A stretch of 64,000 bases of DNA, taken from NCBI RefSeq assembly GCF_009002475.1, contig NZ_AP019860.1, positions 5,052,001 to 5,116,000 on the forward strand, in the 5' to 3' direction. This DNA is from Candidatus Uabimicrobium amorphum. GTDB lineage: Bacteria > Planctomycetota > Uabimicrobiia > Uabimicrobiales > Uabimicrobiaceae. Made by a program: the position numbers and the translations under genes. The notes below the pieces were generated by a model. It was not told the DNA's origin, searched no databases, and worked only from the letters and a program-made list of their open reading frames with translations. Each line of letters begins with the position of its first letter. Position 1 is the first letter of the stretch. Below, in pieces: positions 43,135 to 52,259 of this stretch.

Positions 43135-46100
43135 ATGGAAAAAACAAAAAAAGTACCTGAGTTGCAAACAACTTTGCAACTGCTGGAAAGTGAAAGACAG
43201 CCTTTTATTATTGGAATTCGTCACCATTCTCCCGCATGTGCTTACATGGTGGAGCGTATACTAGAGGAGTACCATCCGCAACACATTTTATTAGAGCTTC
43301 CGGTATTTTTTCGCAAGTGGCTACCTTTTTTAAACGACAAAGATATTCAAGCTCCGGTGGCTCTTGCAGGGGGAGAAGAAAATCGTTTATTTTCTTTTTA
43401 TCCTTTGGCAGATTTTTCTCCTGAGCTCGTCGCGATTCGTTGGGCATTACGCAATAATGTTGCTATTGAGCCTTGCGATTGTTTTGTGGAGCGATCCCCT
43501 GTGGAAAATGACTCGTATGTGATACGCAACGATTATGTTCTCCACCACCTCTTAGATCAATTTTCATGTAAAGATTTTTCCTCCCTGTGGGATAGTGTTG
43601 TGGAGACCGATAGTGGTGATCCATGGAAAATACGTCGCAATGCCTTGCGTTTGGGGTGGGCATTGCGCGTAGATTCTTTTCTCGATGAGAGTATTGATCG
43701 CAGCGATTTGATTCGCGAGACTTTTATGCGCCAACAATTGCAAAAATATCCACAACAGCAAAAAGTCGTCGTCATTGTGGGGGCTTTTCATGCCGCGGCC
43801 TTACTTCGCCAGCCTCTTTTGTGGCAAGAGACCACCGGAAAAATTTGCGAAGATACTACCACATCTCTGATTCCTTATTCTTTTGATCTTCTTGATTCTC
43901 GTTCTGGTTATCCAGCGGGAATACGCGATCCGTTGTGGCGACAAGGAGTATGGGAAACTCTTAGGAATAGTGGCTGTATCGAAGATACTATGGCAAAAGT
44001 ACTCACACAAATTTGTCAGGCGATTCGCGATGAGGACCATTGTGCAGGAACACCAGATGCCATTGAAATATTACGCATGGCCAAGGACCTTAGTTCTTTA
44101 CGCAGCCTAAAAACGATTGGGCGCGGCGAGTTTTTAGAGGCGATCGAAACTTGTCTTACCCAAGGGGAAATATATGGTCGCGGACAAATTGTTGCGCGCG
44201 CGTTACAAAAAGCACTTGTCGGCGAACAGCGCGGATTTCTCCATAAACGCGTGCCGCGAAGCGGTTTGTACGCGAATATCGAACAGAATCTACAAATCCT
44301 GAAATTACCTTCTTTGCCACAATTGGAGAAACAACCCAAGCAACTTGTGTTAGATCCACTTCGCTCTTCTCTGGATTATAAGCGCCACGTGTTTTTTGAA
44401 CGTTTACATTATGTGGGAATACAATTGGTGGAAAAACAAACCACCCAGCAAATTTCTGTTTCGTCGCCACTTACCAGTAAATGGAGTATCGCGTGGAATC
44501 CCGTTGTGGAGGCACAAATTCATACATATGCCATCAATGGTGCGAATATCACACAAGTATGCGAAGGGGTATTGCGTCAACGACAGCAGGATGCGAACAA
44601 TGAGGTGTATTGTTTGGAATTTGCCTGTCATTGTATATTGCCACAAAGTGCCCGTAAAATTTTGTGTAAGCTATATGAGACACCGCAAAAATTACACGTA
44701 AATCACCAAGTATTGATTATTTTGGAAAAGATCCGAAGTGGACTCATACCGGGTTTTGAGCAAAGCGATCTCGGAGAAAAAACATATGAAAAATATGTGC
44801 AGCATTTTTACGAAAGACTTCTTGCTTCTTTAGAAGGGATCGGGAGTAAACCTGAGGACCTTGCGGTTATGAAAGAAGTTGTACAGTATCAAATTCGCAA
44901 TAGTTACGAGAGCCTGTACTTAGAAGAAATACTACAGCGTTTTTCTCGTTGTGAGAGCTACATGATTCGCGGAATTTCTCATGTGGCGCTTGTCCTTTTA
45001 CAACAACAAACCGTTGCTGATTTTGCACATTGTCTTTGCTCGTTGTTGAGGGAGGCGCAGTATATCGAAATGGCAAAAAAACTTTGCGACTTTTTGCAAG
45101 GAGGGATTTATCTCGCCGACGAATTATTTGCGCTACAGCACGATTGGTTAAGTGACTTTTTTGACGAAATAGAAGTCATGGATGATGCACAATTTTTGCA
45201 GCGTCTTCCGTTTTTGCGTCAGGGATTTCTTCCTCTTTCGCGTACCTCGCGTCACGAAGTTCTGTCATGGCTAAAAGAACGCTACGACGAGGATCTAAAT
45301 ATTGTACATTCCACAAGAAATACACCGCAGTGGGTCGAACAGGACTTGTATGCACGGCAACGACTTTGTGAATTGGGTTTTGAGATGCCGACGCATCACG
45401 AAGTGACCACTCGCAATAAGAAACACATAAAAAAGACAACGAGAGAGCAGCAAATCTCTCCCCAAGATCGTTGCTCTCTGATTTTTGGATATGCGCCGCG
45501 GCATAGTGGTTTTGCTTCGCAGGTGGCGTGTTGCTTAGATGAATTATATGGTTCGCAGAGTGGTTCGCCTACGGAAAGTGGCTTTCCCACGATTCGCGAA
45601 TGGAAAGAGGAGTTGCAAAAGTTTTTTCAACAACAAATTTGTGACGAAGTTCTGGCCCAGTCAGCAATGCAAGGCCGTATTGCCGCTATTAGTGAAATTA
45701 ATCCACAACAAGTGACAGCATCTATAGATCTGCTGGAACAAGTTTTGTCCTTAAAAGGTGCCGCTTCCGAAAAACAACTACAGCATTTGCGAAAATTGGC
45801 CAATCGTATTATTGACGAACTAACACAGGAACTTTCTCAAAAAATTCGTCCAGCGTTTACTGGCTTATCTACTCCTAAACCTACGATGCGCAACACCGGT
45901 AAAATACATCTAAAAAAAACCTTAAATGCCAATCTGAACAATGCCTATTATGATGCGAAGAATCGTTTGCACATTGTGCCAAATAAAATATATTTTCAAA
46001 ATAAAGTAAAGAAAAGTTTGGGATGGCGCATTGTACTCGTTGTGGATATTTCCGGGTCGATGGAGCGCAGTGTCATTCACAGCGCCATCACCGCATCTAT

Positions 46101-46518
46101 CTTAGCACGCCTTCCCGCTTTATCTGTGAACTTTGTGGCTTTTAACACCGAAGTTATCGACTTTAGTGAGCGCGTTCAAGATCCTTTGGATTTACTCTTT
46201 CATGTGTCTATTGGCGGAGGAACTTTGATTGCCAAAGGACTGAACTATGCACGAAATTTGATTGAAAAGCCAGCGCAGACGATTGTGGTGTTGATTTCTG
46301 ACTTTGCCGAGGGCGGTGCGGTATCTCATCTTTTGCACGAAGTCGATGCACTGAAAAACACCGGTTGTCATCTACTGGGGCTGGCGGCGATTGACAATAG
46401 TGGCCAGCCGTGCTATGAAACAGCTATTGCTGAACAAGTTGTGAGTGCGGGTATGCCGGTAGCTGCTCTTACACCATTGGAGTTATCGCGATGGATTGCA
46501 AAAAAAGTAAGCAAATAG
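43135..46518 (+). CDS. DUF5682-VWA fusion protein (YehM-YehP fusion)
   Basis: An 1127-residue protein. The N-terminal part matches DUF5682 (YehM): FIIGIRHHSPACAYMVERIL, HILLELP, VVIVGAFHAAALL. The last 160 or so residues are a VWA domain with an intact MIDAS: VVDISGSM (Asp about 971), a Thr in GGGTLIAKG, and LISDFAEGG. In Escherichia coli these are two proteins whose summed length (as recalled) is close to this one. VWA partners usually bridge MoxR ATPases and their clients. Start: ATG 43135 with GAGAG five bases upstream, or GTG 43123, which forms GTGA with the MoxR stop. It overlaps the SWIM gene by 28 bases. Confidence 0.88.
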   Translation: MEKTKKVPELQTTLQLLESERQPFIIGIRHHSPACAYMVERILEEYHPQHILLELPVFFRKWLPFLNDKDIQAPVALAGGEENRLFSFYPLADFSPELVAIRWALRNNVAIEPCDCFVERSPVENDSYVIRNDYVLHHLLDQFSCKDFSSLWDSVVETDSGDPWKIRRNALRLGWALRVDSFLDESIDRSDLIRETFMRQQLQKYPQQQKVVVIVGAFHAAALLRQPLLWQETTGKICEDTTTSLIPYSFDLLDSRSGYPAGIRDPLWRQGVWETLRNSGCIEDTMAKVLTQICQAIRDEDHCAGTPDAIEILRMAKDLSSLRSLKTIGRGEFLEAIETCLTQGEIYGRGQIVARALQKALVGEQRGFLHKRVPRSGLYANIEQNLQILKLPSLPQLEKQPKQLVLDPLRSSLDYKRHVFFERLHYVGIQLVEKQTTQQISVSSPLTSKWSIAWNPVVEAQIHTYAINGANITQVCEGVLRQRQQDANNEVYCLEFACHCILPQSARKILCKLYETPQKLHVNHQVLIILEKIRSGLIPGFEQSDLGEKTYEKYVQHFYERLLASLEGIGSKPEDLAVMKEVVQYQIRNSYESLYLEEILQRFSRCESYMIRGISHVALVLLQQQTVADFAHCLCSLLREAQYIEMAKKLCDFLQGGIYLADELFALQHDWLSDFFDEIEVMDDAQFLQRLPFLRQGFLPLSRTSRHEVLSWLKERYDEDLNIVHSTRNTPQWVEQDLYARQRLCELGFEMPTHHEVTTRNKKHIKKTTREQQISPQDRCSLIFGYAPRHSGFASQVACCLDELYGSQSGSPTESGFPTIREWKEELQKFFQQQICDEVLAQSAMQGRIAAISEINPQQVTASIDLLEQVLSLKGAASEKQLQHLRKLANRIIDELTQELSQKIRPAFTGLSTPKPTMRNTGKIHLKKTLNANLNNAYYDAKNRLHIVPNKIYFQNKVKKSLGWRIVLVVDISGSMERSVIHSAITASILARLPALSVNFVAFNTEVIDFSERVQDPLDLLFHVSIGGGTLIAKGLNYARNLIEKPAQTIVVLISDFAEGGAVSHLLHEVDALKNTGCHLLGLAAIDNSGQPCYETAIAEQVVSAGMPVAALTPLELSRWIAKKVSK

Positions 46519-48170
46519 AACGTCCAACAATTACGCAGTTGTTGTTGGCGGATTTTACCGAAAATTTACCCCGACGCATTCGCAAACGCATTGAAAAATC
46601 TCCGCAAGCTGCAGAGAACTGGAAGTGGAATCGCGACGGAGACAATGTTGTTATTGAGAGTGAAAAAGGAGAACGCATTACGCTTTGTGGCGAAGTACTC
46701 AAGGAACCGGAACAAGTGACTTGTAGTTGTTTGCTAACACCTCGTTGTTATCACGTGTTTGCTTGTCTGGCGGTTCTTGAAGTGACCGACGATGCCACAC
46801 AAAAAGTTGCACAGCCGGAAGCCCCTGAATTTAACACAAACAAAGATGTGGCTATTAGTGAAGAACAATACGATGCCGGTGTTGCCGCACTAGACACTCT
46901 TAGCGAAATTCTCGCGGGTGGTTGTTGTAATGCCGGTCTTATCCTCGAAGCAAAGTTATTGCGGATTATTCATAGGGCAAAAAGTGTATCGTTGCACCGT
47001 TTAGCGGCAAATACAACGTATTTGTATAAACAAATGCAAAATGTAAAAGATAAAAAACCCCATGATGTTGTTGGTGCCATGCGCGAAAGTTTGCTCACTG
47101 CGCATATTTTGACGACAAAGGAGACGTGTGAGGTCAAATGGATTGGTATTGGTCGTCGTTCGTACCGAGAAATAGATCAACGCAAACTTTTTGGTATTTT
47201 TTCGTTACCGATTATTAGCGACAGTGGCTACACAGGGGTGAGCACTTGGTTTACTGACGAAGATCACAATTTATGGAGTATTAACTCTGTGCAACCAGGT
47301 ACTCGCGAGGAAATATACACCTATTATCATTCTGCTCCTGACTTGGGAGATCTTAGTATGACGCACCACCACTTGAGTCGTAGCCAAATCTTTATCAAAA
47401 ATGCGCGCGCTTCTTTTGATCATCGTCTCAGTGCTCACAAAAATGCTAAGGCCGTAAGTGGTGGTGCGTGCAGTTGGGATACACCGTTGATAAAAAAATT
47501 ATGGGATATTCCTCTCGAAGAGCAACTTTCTGTCTTGGAAGAAAAGCAACAGGGATTTCTGTTTTTTCGTGGAAAAATAGAAGGTGTTCGTGAGCACTAC
47601 ATATACCTACAAATTGCAAATGATTGTTCTTATGAGCAGTACAAATGGAAAATTTCTTTACCAAAGATCCCGTCTTGTTTAGAAGCGCAAAAAAATTACG
47701 AACGTTTACCTCTAGGCGAAGAATTCCAATGTATTGCGCGTAAAGAATATAGCAAAATTACTCTAGTTGCCCTGCGTTTTGCCACAGAACATTATAACTT
47801 TTCACTAGATTGTTTACCCAGAGTGAAAAATGCCTGTGTCATCGCTGCAACCCCTGAAGTTTCTTTAAGTCCTATCGACTTATGCAAGCGCAGAATTCGT
47901 GCCGCGGTTCTTTGTGGTGTGTCGTCGTTCGCAAATGATCTTGCTCTAAATGTCAGTAAGGAAAGCTTTGTATTACAAGAAAACATGTTAAAAACCGCGG
48001 TGGCTCTTTTACAAGGCGTTCATAAAGCAGCGCAGCGCCCACAACGCAATTCGATTGGGTATCGTCGCGAATTAGATGAAAAACAGTTTGCCTCGTCGTG
48101 GTTGAAATTGGCGATGTATGAGAAATTTTTTGTGGAAAAAGATATTTTACCTAGGGCATGCGATGCATAA
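46491..48170 (+). CDS. SWIM zinc-finger protein (YehQ-like)
   Basis: A 559-residue protein. Near the N-terminus the SWIM motif CSCLLTPRCYH (Cys78, Cys80, Cys86, His88; CxCx5CxH) predicts one zinc and binding to DNA or protein. The remaining 450 or so residues are helical or beta mixed and not assigned to another domain, but resemble the C-terminal part of YehQ-like proteins (KWIGIGRRSYREIDQRKLFG, WFTDEDHNLWSINSVQPGTR). The ATG lies inside the end of the VWA gene, with GGAG eight bases before it, so its translation is coupled. Last gene of the operon; a weak dyad near 48179-48215 may end it. Confidence 0.82.
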   Translation: MDCKKSKQIERPTITQLLLADFTENLPRRIRKRIEKSPQAAENWKWNRDGDNVVIESEKGERITLCGEVLKEPEQVTCSCLLTPRCYHVFACLAVLEVTDDATQKVAQPEAPEFNTNKDVAISEEQYDAGVAALDTLSEILAGGCCNAGLILEAKLLRIIHRAKSVSLHRLAANTTYLYKQMQNVKDKKPHDVVGAMRESLLTAHILTTKETCEVKWIGIGRRSYREIDQRKLFGIFSLPIISDSGYTGVSTWFTDEDHNLWSINSVQPGTREEIYTYYHSAPDLGDLSMTHHHLSRSQIFIKNARASFDHRLSAHKNAKAVSGGACSWDTPLIKKLWDIPLEEQLSVLEEKQQGFLFFRGKIEGVREHYIYLQIANDCSYEQYKWKISLPKIPSCLEAQKNYERLPLGEEFQCIARKEYSKITLVALRFATEHYNFSLDCLPRVKNACVIAATPEVSLSPIDLCKRRIRAAVLCGVSSFANDLALNVSKESFVLQENMLKTAVALLQGVHKAAQRPQRNSIGYRRELDEKQFASSWLKLAMYEKFFVEKDILPRACDA

Positions 48171-48295
48171 TACTGGCAGTAGGAACATTAGTTTGTTCTT
48201 GCTACTTTTGTTCGTTGTCGGTAAACTCGAACTAAGTTATACGACTATGCAGTATTACATTTAAACGAATGTATCTATTTTTATGGAGAAATCAT

Positions 48296-49375
48296 ATGAA
48301 AAAGATAATGCTCATGCTGTTTGTTTTTATTGTTGCTTCTTTTAGTTCTGCGGATACATTTAGCCGTAAAGACGGCCAAAAACTAGATGCCGATATTAAG
48401 TCATTAAAACTCAACAAAAAACTTGAGGATATTTTGACGGTAAAAGGTTGGCGCAAACAAAGAAAAAAGGCTGGTTTGTCGAAGAAAAAACACAAAACGG
48501 GTCTTGCTGATGTGCTAAAACGAGTGGAAGCAAATCACAAAAGTATATCGGATAACAAAGACAACCTTGTTTTTCCCGATGTCTTTTCACCTAAAATTAC
48601 CAAAGCGGCGGATGTTACCAATGCCGTTAAACTTGGACGAGACGGGTGGAAACAGGTCAGTAATCTCATGAATGAATTAAATAAAGCCGCGGATCTTGCG
48701 GAAAAAGCTGCGGAGGCATTTGGTGAGGAAAAAGAAACGTTAGAAGAAAATGCGAAAAAAAATAAGAAAAAAATTGCCAAAATGCAAATCGCCATAGACG
48801 CTGTGAATGAGTTAAAAGACGAAGCCGAAAAATTTAGCAAAAAAATAAAAAAAACAAAACCCAAAAAATGGCTGAAGAAATTCCAAAGCAGTAAAAAAAA
48901 TGCGATTGCCTTCGTCCAAGCAACCGATGAATTGAAGAAGACAGGTATGAATCCGTTAGATTTGATAAAAGCGATGGCTCTATTAAACGCTGTTTTCAGC
49001 GGAGGTATTACCGATGTTTGCAGTGACTACGAAGGTAAAGTTATTCCCGAATTAGAAAAGCTACGCAACGATCCACAGGCGTTGGCAAACAAATTTAACG
49101 GTACCTATCTAGCAAAGGATGCTGGTACACGACGTGTCTCGCAAAATACCAGTAACATTATGAACTGGAAAGGCACTTTCGGTGTAGACTTCCCATATGA
49201 CACCGGTGATATTGATGATGTGATCACCCATTTCGATGCATGGGGCAATGGTGGTGATGCATGGACGCCCGAAAATGCGGTGGAGCAATTAAACACTTAT
49301 ATTGAAGATATAAACGCTTTAAAAGGTTGGGCGGTCGCCACCAGTGCTCAGTGGGAAAAAGATAAAACAGACTAA
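48296..49375 (+). CDS. Secreted Lys-rich coiled-coil protein, unknown
   Basis: A 359-residue protein. Start 48296 has GGAG seven bases upstream and opens a signal peptide (KKIMLMLFVFIVASFSSA); a longer start at 48269 lacks both. Residues about 100-220 are Lys/Glu/Ala-rich helix likely to form a coiled coil (NELNKAADLAEKAAEAFGEE). The last 80 or so residues are more globular, with repeated Trp and Asp (FDAWGNGGDAWTPENAVEQL). No family is recognised. It sits 125 bases after the four-gene MoxR system on the same strand but has its own ribosome site and a strong terminator, so it may be unrelated. Confidence 0.75.
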   Translation: MKKIMLMLFVFIVASFSSADTFSRKDGQKLDADIKSLKLNKKLEDILTVKGWRKQRKKAGLSKKKHKTGLADVLKRVEANHKSISDNKDNLVFPDVFSPKITKAADVTNAVKLGRDGWKQVSNLMNELNKAADLAEKAAEAFGEEKETLEENAKKNKKKIAKMQIAIDAVNELKDEAEKFSKKIKKTKPKKWLKKFQSSKKNAIAFVQATDELKKTGMNPLDLIKAMALLNAVFSGGITDVCSDYEGKVIPELEKLRNDPQALANKFNGTYLAKDAGTRRVSQNTSNIMNWKGTFGVDFPYDTGDIDDVITHFDAWGNGGDAWTPENAVEQLNTYIEDINALKGWAVATSAQWEKDKTD

Positions 49376-49436
49376 ACTAAATTACTTTATACACCAAATG
49401 ATATATTTCGATATTTGATTTGTAAATGCATAGTAT

Positions 49437-49466
49437 AAGCACGCTAGTAGAATGGCGTGCTTTTTT
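49437..49466 (+). terminator. Intrinsic terminator
   Basis: AAGCACGC pairs with GCGTGCTT across ten bases, followed by TTTT. It ends the secreted coiled-coil gene. Confidence 0.85.
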
Positions 49467-49538
49467 GTTGGGAAAGATGTCCAAAAGCGTATGGTGTGTA
49501 GGTCAAAAGTGGCGTGGTTTGATTTAAGGGAAGTTAGT

Positions 49539-49568
49539 AAACCCGTCTATAAATATCTAGACGGGTTT
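49539..49568. terminator. Bidirectional terminator before the convergent gene
   Basis: AAACCCGTCTA pairs with TAGACGGGTTT across eight bases. It lies 11 bases beyond the stop of the minus-strand gene at 49580. Confidence 0.8.
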
Positions 49569-49579
49569 TATTTGTTCTA

Positions 49580-51565
49580 TTACTTGTCTTTATTGAGATG
49601 ATTTTCGACGTCTTTATTGCGAATTTGTCGTAATTCATCTTCTAGTTTATATTCTTTGGCGTTGTATTCTTCTCTTGTGCTATCGCGGTTTTTGCGATAT
49701 TCACTGTAGTATTGATCTTCTTTTTGCCAGCGCTGTCTTCTATTTTGGCTACGTTGTTGCTCTATTTGACTGATGGCCATGATATCATCGAACATATTCA
49801 TCGCAAATTGTTTTGCATCCACGGTAATGAAAAGTCCGCCGCTCATACGTACACCAGTACTCGTCTTGTGTGAGACAAGTGTTACATGTCCCAAGCGACC
49901 GATGATGTCCATCGCAATTTTTGTGGTTTTTTGTTCTAGTTCGCTATTGAGTTTGTTTGTTTCGTTACGTAGTTGTTCCAATTTATTTTCATGAGCGTCT
50001 CTTAGATCATTCAAAGCCTTTTCTTTGGCTGCTCTTAATTCTTCAAGCTCTTTTTGCTTCGCGAGATATTCCTCGGAAAAAGGAACGCCGGAGTTATCAG
50101 CAACTTTTGCGGTTGCCGATACACTTTCTTTGGCTGATGTTGCGTAGTCTGAGTGTTTTCCCATCACGCTATAAAGTAGGAAATAGCCAAATACTTTTGC
50201 ATCCAAACTGAAGATAGATGTAGGGCTCGAAAGTTGTACTAGTTGGTTGGTAACATTACCATTGACTCCGTTTTGCATGTTGTCAATGACGTTTTGATCG
50301 CTAGAAATAACAATATGGTCATTGGTAATGGCAACACTAACTGGTTTCCATTCAGGTGTGGCAATCTTGTAGACGCCATCTTCTTTTTGTACAGGTATCG
50401 GAAACATTTGCATTTCAATCATCTTGTCCAATAAACCTTGCACTTTTTCGTGATTTGTAATACCAATGTTGACACTCCCATTTATTTCTTTTAGAGAGTC
50501 GGGAGTAAAGTTTGCCATATCGACGTTTCCGGTGATCGCAAAACCCATTTCACCAGTAAACAGAGTGACCAACTCTGTAAAAGACATGCCAAACATTCCC
50601 TGGGCTTGTTGGTTGGCTTCTTCCATTTGTTGTGGAGGAGCGAAAGAGCTCAGTGATTCCATCAAGGAAGGAATATCTAGCGCAGTACTGAAATACATCA
50701 ATGGTGATTCGTTGAGTGCGAATAGAAGATTTGGAACATGACTGTCTTGTACATATGTTCCCAAAACAGCGCTCTTGCTCATGTGGAAATAACTTTTGAA
50801 CTGTAGAGAGTTGCTGTGCAATTCAGCACCGATTGCCAAAGCAGGTTTTCCTGACATTTGCTCAATTAATTCTTGGTTACCACCCAGAGGAGATTTCTTT
50901 AAAATGGTATCGATATTTACATATACCCCAAAATCTTTACCAAAATTTAGGCTGCTGACACTTTCTTGGAAAGTGGCGTTACCGGCGAGTGAATCTTCGG
51001 TTTTTGTTGCCGCCAAACCTTTTAGGAATTCAAGAGCCATTTTGCGATAACGATAACGGTCGGCAATAAAGAAAATCATTTGATCGTCGCGTAAAGCCAT
51101 ACCTGATTTGAAAGATCCGTTGTTGGGGTAGATGAGTTCGGCATCACCGACTTTTTCTATTCCTAACTTGTCACCTTGTTTTTCTGATATTTCCATAACA
51201 AAGTTGCGAAAGAGTTCTTTGTCGTTTAAGGTAACGGTAAATCCAAGGTACTCTTTTTCCGCATCGAAAACCACGAAACCGCATGGTTTTGTGATATCAA
51301 TACCTTTTTGTGCTAAACCTTCTGGAGTAAAAAGATTCGCACCTGTTACTTTGGTGACTTCACCAACCATTGCGTTGTAGACATCGCTGTATTTATTGAT
51401 GATGTCTTCTTTTCCTAGGCGTAGGGTCAGGTCGTCAAGGTTACTTGCCATGACCGCGACCCAGGTATCGCTAGGAATTATTTTGAGTGCTTTTGCTTTC
51501 TCTAGAACGTTGGCAAAAGAGAAAACACTGCACAACATGGTTAGTATGATTAAAGTTTTTTTCAT
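49580..51565 (-). CDS. Secreted DUF3352-like protein with coiled-coil C-terminus
   Basis: A 661-residue protein. Start 51565 has GGAG six bases upstream and opens a signal peptide (KKTLIILTMLCSVFSFA). The first 480 or so residues carry two similar lobes (IPSDTWVAVMASNLDDLTLR, GFVVFDAEKEYLGFTVTL, PLMYFSTALDIPSLMESLSS) like DUF3352-type proteins common in planctomycetes and cyanobacteria. Residues about 510-560 and 610-655 are charged coiled coil (LEELRAAKEKALNDLRDAHE). The family has no known activity. It is transcribed alone, with terminators at its 3' end. Confidence 0.75.
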   Translation of the reverse strand: MKKTLIILTMLCSVFSFANVLEKAKALKIIPSDTWVAVMASNLDDLTLRLGKEDIINKYSDVYNAMVGEVTKVTGANLFTPEGLAQKGIDITKPCGFVVFDAEKEYLGFTVTLNDKELFRNFVMEISEKQGDKLGIEKVGDAELIYPNNGSFKSGMALRDDQMIFFIADRYRYRKMALEFLKGLAATKTEDSLAGNATFQESVSSLNFGKDFGVYVNIDTILKKSPLGGNQELIEQMSGKPALAIGAELHSNSLQFKSYFHMSKSAVLGTYVQDSHVPNLLFALNESPLMYFSTALDIPSLMESLSSFAPPQQMEEANQQAQGMFGMSFTELVTLFTGEMGFAITGNVDMANFTPDSLKEINGSVNIGITNHEKVQGLLDKMIEMQMFPIPVQKEDGVYKIATPEWKPVSVAITNDHIVISSDQNVIDNMQNGVNGNVTNQLVQLSSPTSIFSLDAKVFGYFLLYSVMGKHSDYATSAKESVSATAKVADNSGVPFSEEYLAKQKELEELRAAKEKALNDLRDAHENKLEQLRNETNKLNSELEQKTTKIAMDIIGRLGHVTLVSHKTSTGVRMSGGLFITVDAKQFAMNMFDDIMAISQIEQQRSQNRRQRWQKEDQYYSEYRKNRDSTREEYNAKEYKLEDELRQIRNKDVENHLNKDK

Positions 51566-51697
51566 GAAAAACTCCATATAAACATAGATGCTTTTACAGT
51601 TTTGTAGAACTGCAAAAGTAAAAAAGTTATAAACGGTAGATGGTTAGACACTCAAAAAACAAAAAAGTTTCATAATAGAAGGAATATTTATTGCGAA

Positions 51698-52255
51698 TTA
51701 TTCTATGACAAATAAAACTTGTTTGTTCTTTACTTCTTCACCATCTTCCACGCATATTTCTTTTATTTTTCCTGTTTCAGGTAAATCTTCGCCGCTATAT
51801 AAAATTTGGTTAAATGTTTTCATTACCTCGACAAGTCCCAGTACTTGACCTTTTTTTACCTCGTCACCTACATTGACATAGCAAGGTTCTTCTGGTGTTG
51901 GTCGGCGGTAAAACATGCCGTCGGTGTGGGCAACGACAACATTTTTATTTTGCATTTCTTGTTGCGCATCGGCTTCGCTCGCCGCTGTTGTGGTAAGGCT
52001 CTCTACATTTTCAATGTGGAATAGTTCCTGTTCATATCCCACATTTGTCGATTCTTCACGATTTGTGAATTTTATGATTCCCTGAACGTGTTCCGGCAAT
52101 TGTAACGGAAATTTTTGTCCTAAGATACGAATTGTTCCACAAGTCGTTTTACTGTTAATAAGAGCACCATTTCTCGGTGGATTGCAGTAAACACCAACTG
52201 CGGGAGATTTTACCACAAAACCATTTTGCGTAGCTTCGCATATTGCTGTTTCCAT
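51698..52255 (-). CDS. accB: Biotin carboxyl carrier protein
   Basis: A 185-residue protein. The C-terminal 75 or so residues form a biotinyl domain with acceptor Lys146 in LVEVMKTFNQI and the GDEVKKGQVLGL turn; the last strand ends EVKNKQVLFVIE. The N-terminal 110 or so residues are longer than in the smallest carriers and partly Ala/Glu-rich. It carries CO2 between a biotin carboxylase and the carboxyltransferase encoded just upstream (gap of four bases). A biotin carboxylase gene is not in the window. The symbol is used generically; the acyl substrate is unknown. Confidence 0.88.
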   Translation of the reverse strand: METAICEATQNGFVVKSPAVGVYCNPPRNGALINSKTTCGTIRILGQKFPLQLPEHVQGIIKFTNREESTNVGYEQELFHIENVESLTTTAASEADAQQEMQNKNVVVAHTDGMFYRRPTPEEPCYVNVGDEVKKGQVLGLVEVMKTFNQILYSGEDLPETGKIKEICVEDGEEVKNKQVLFVIE

Positions 52256-52259
52256 ATCT

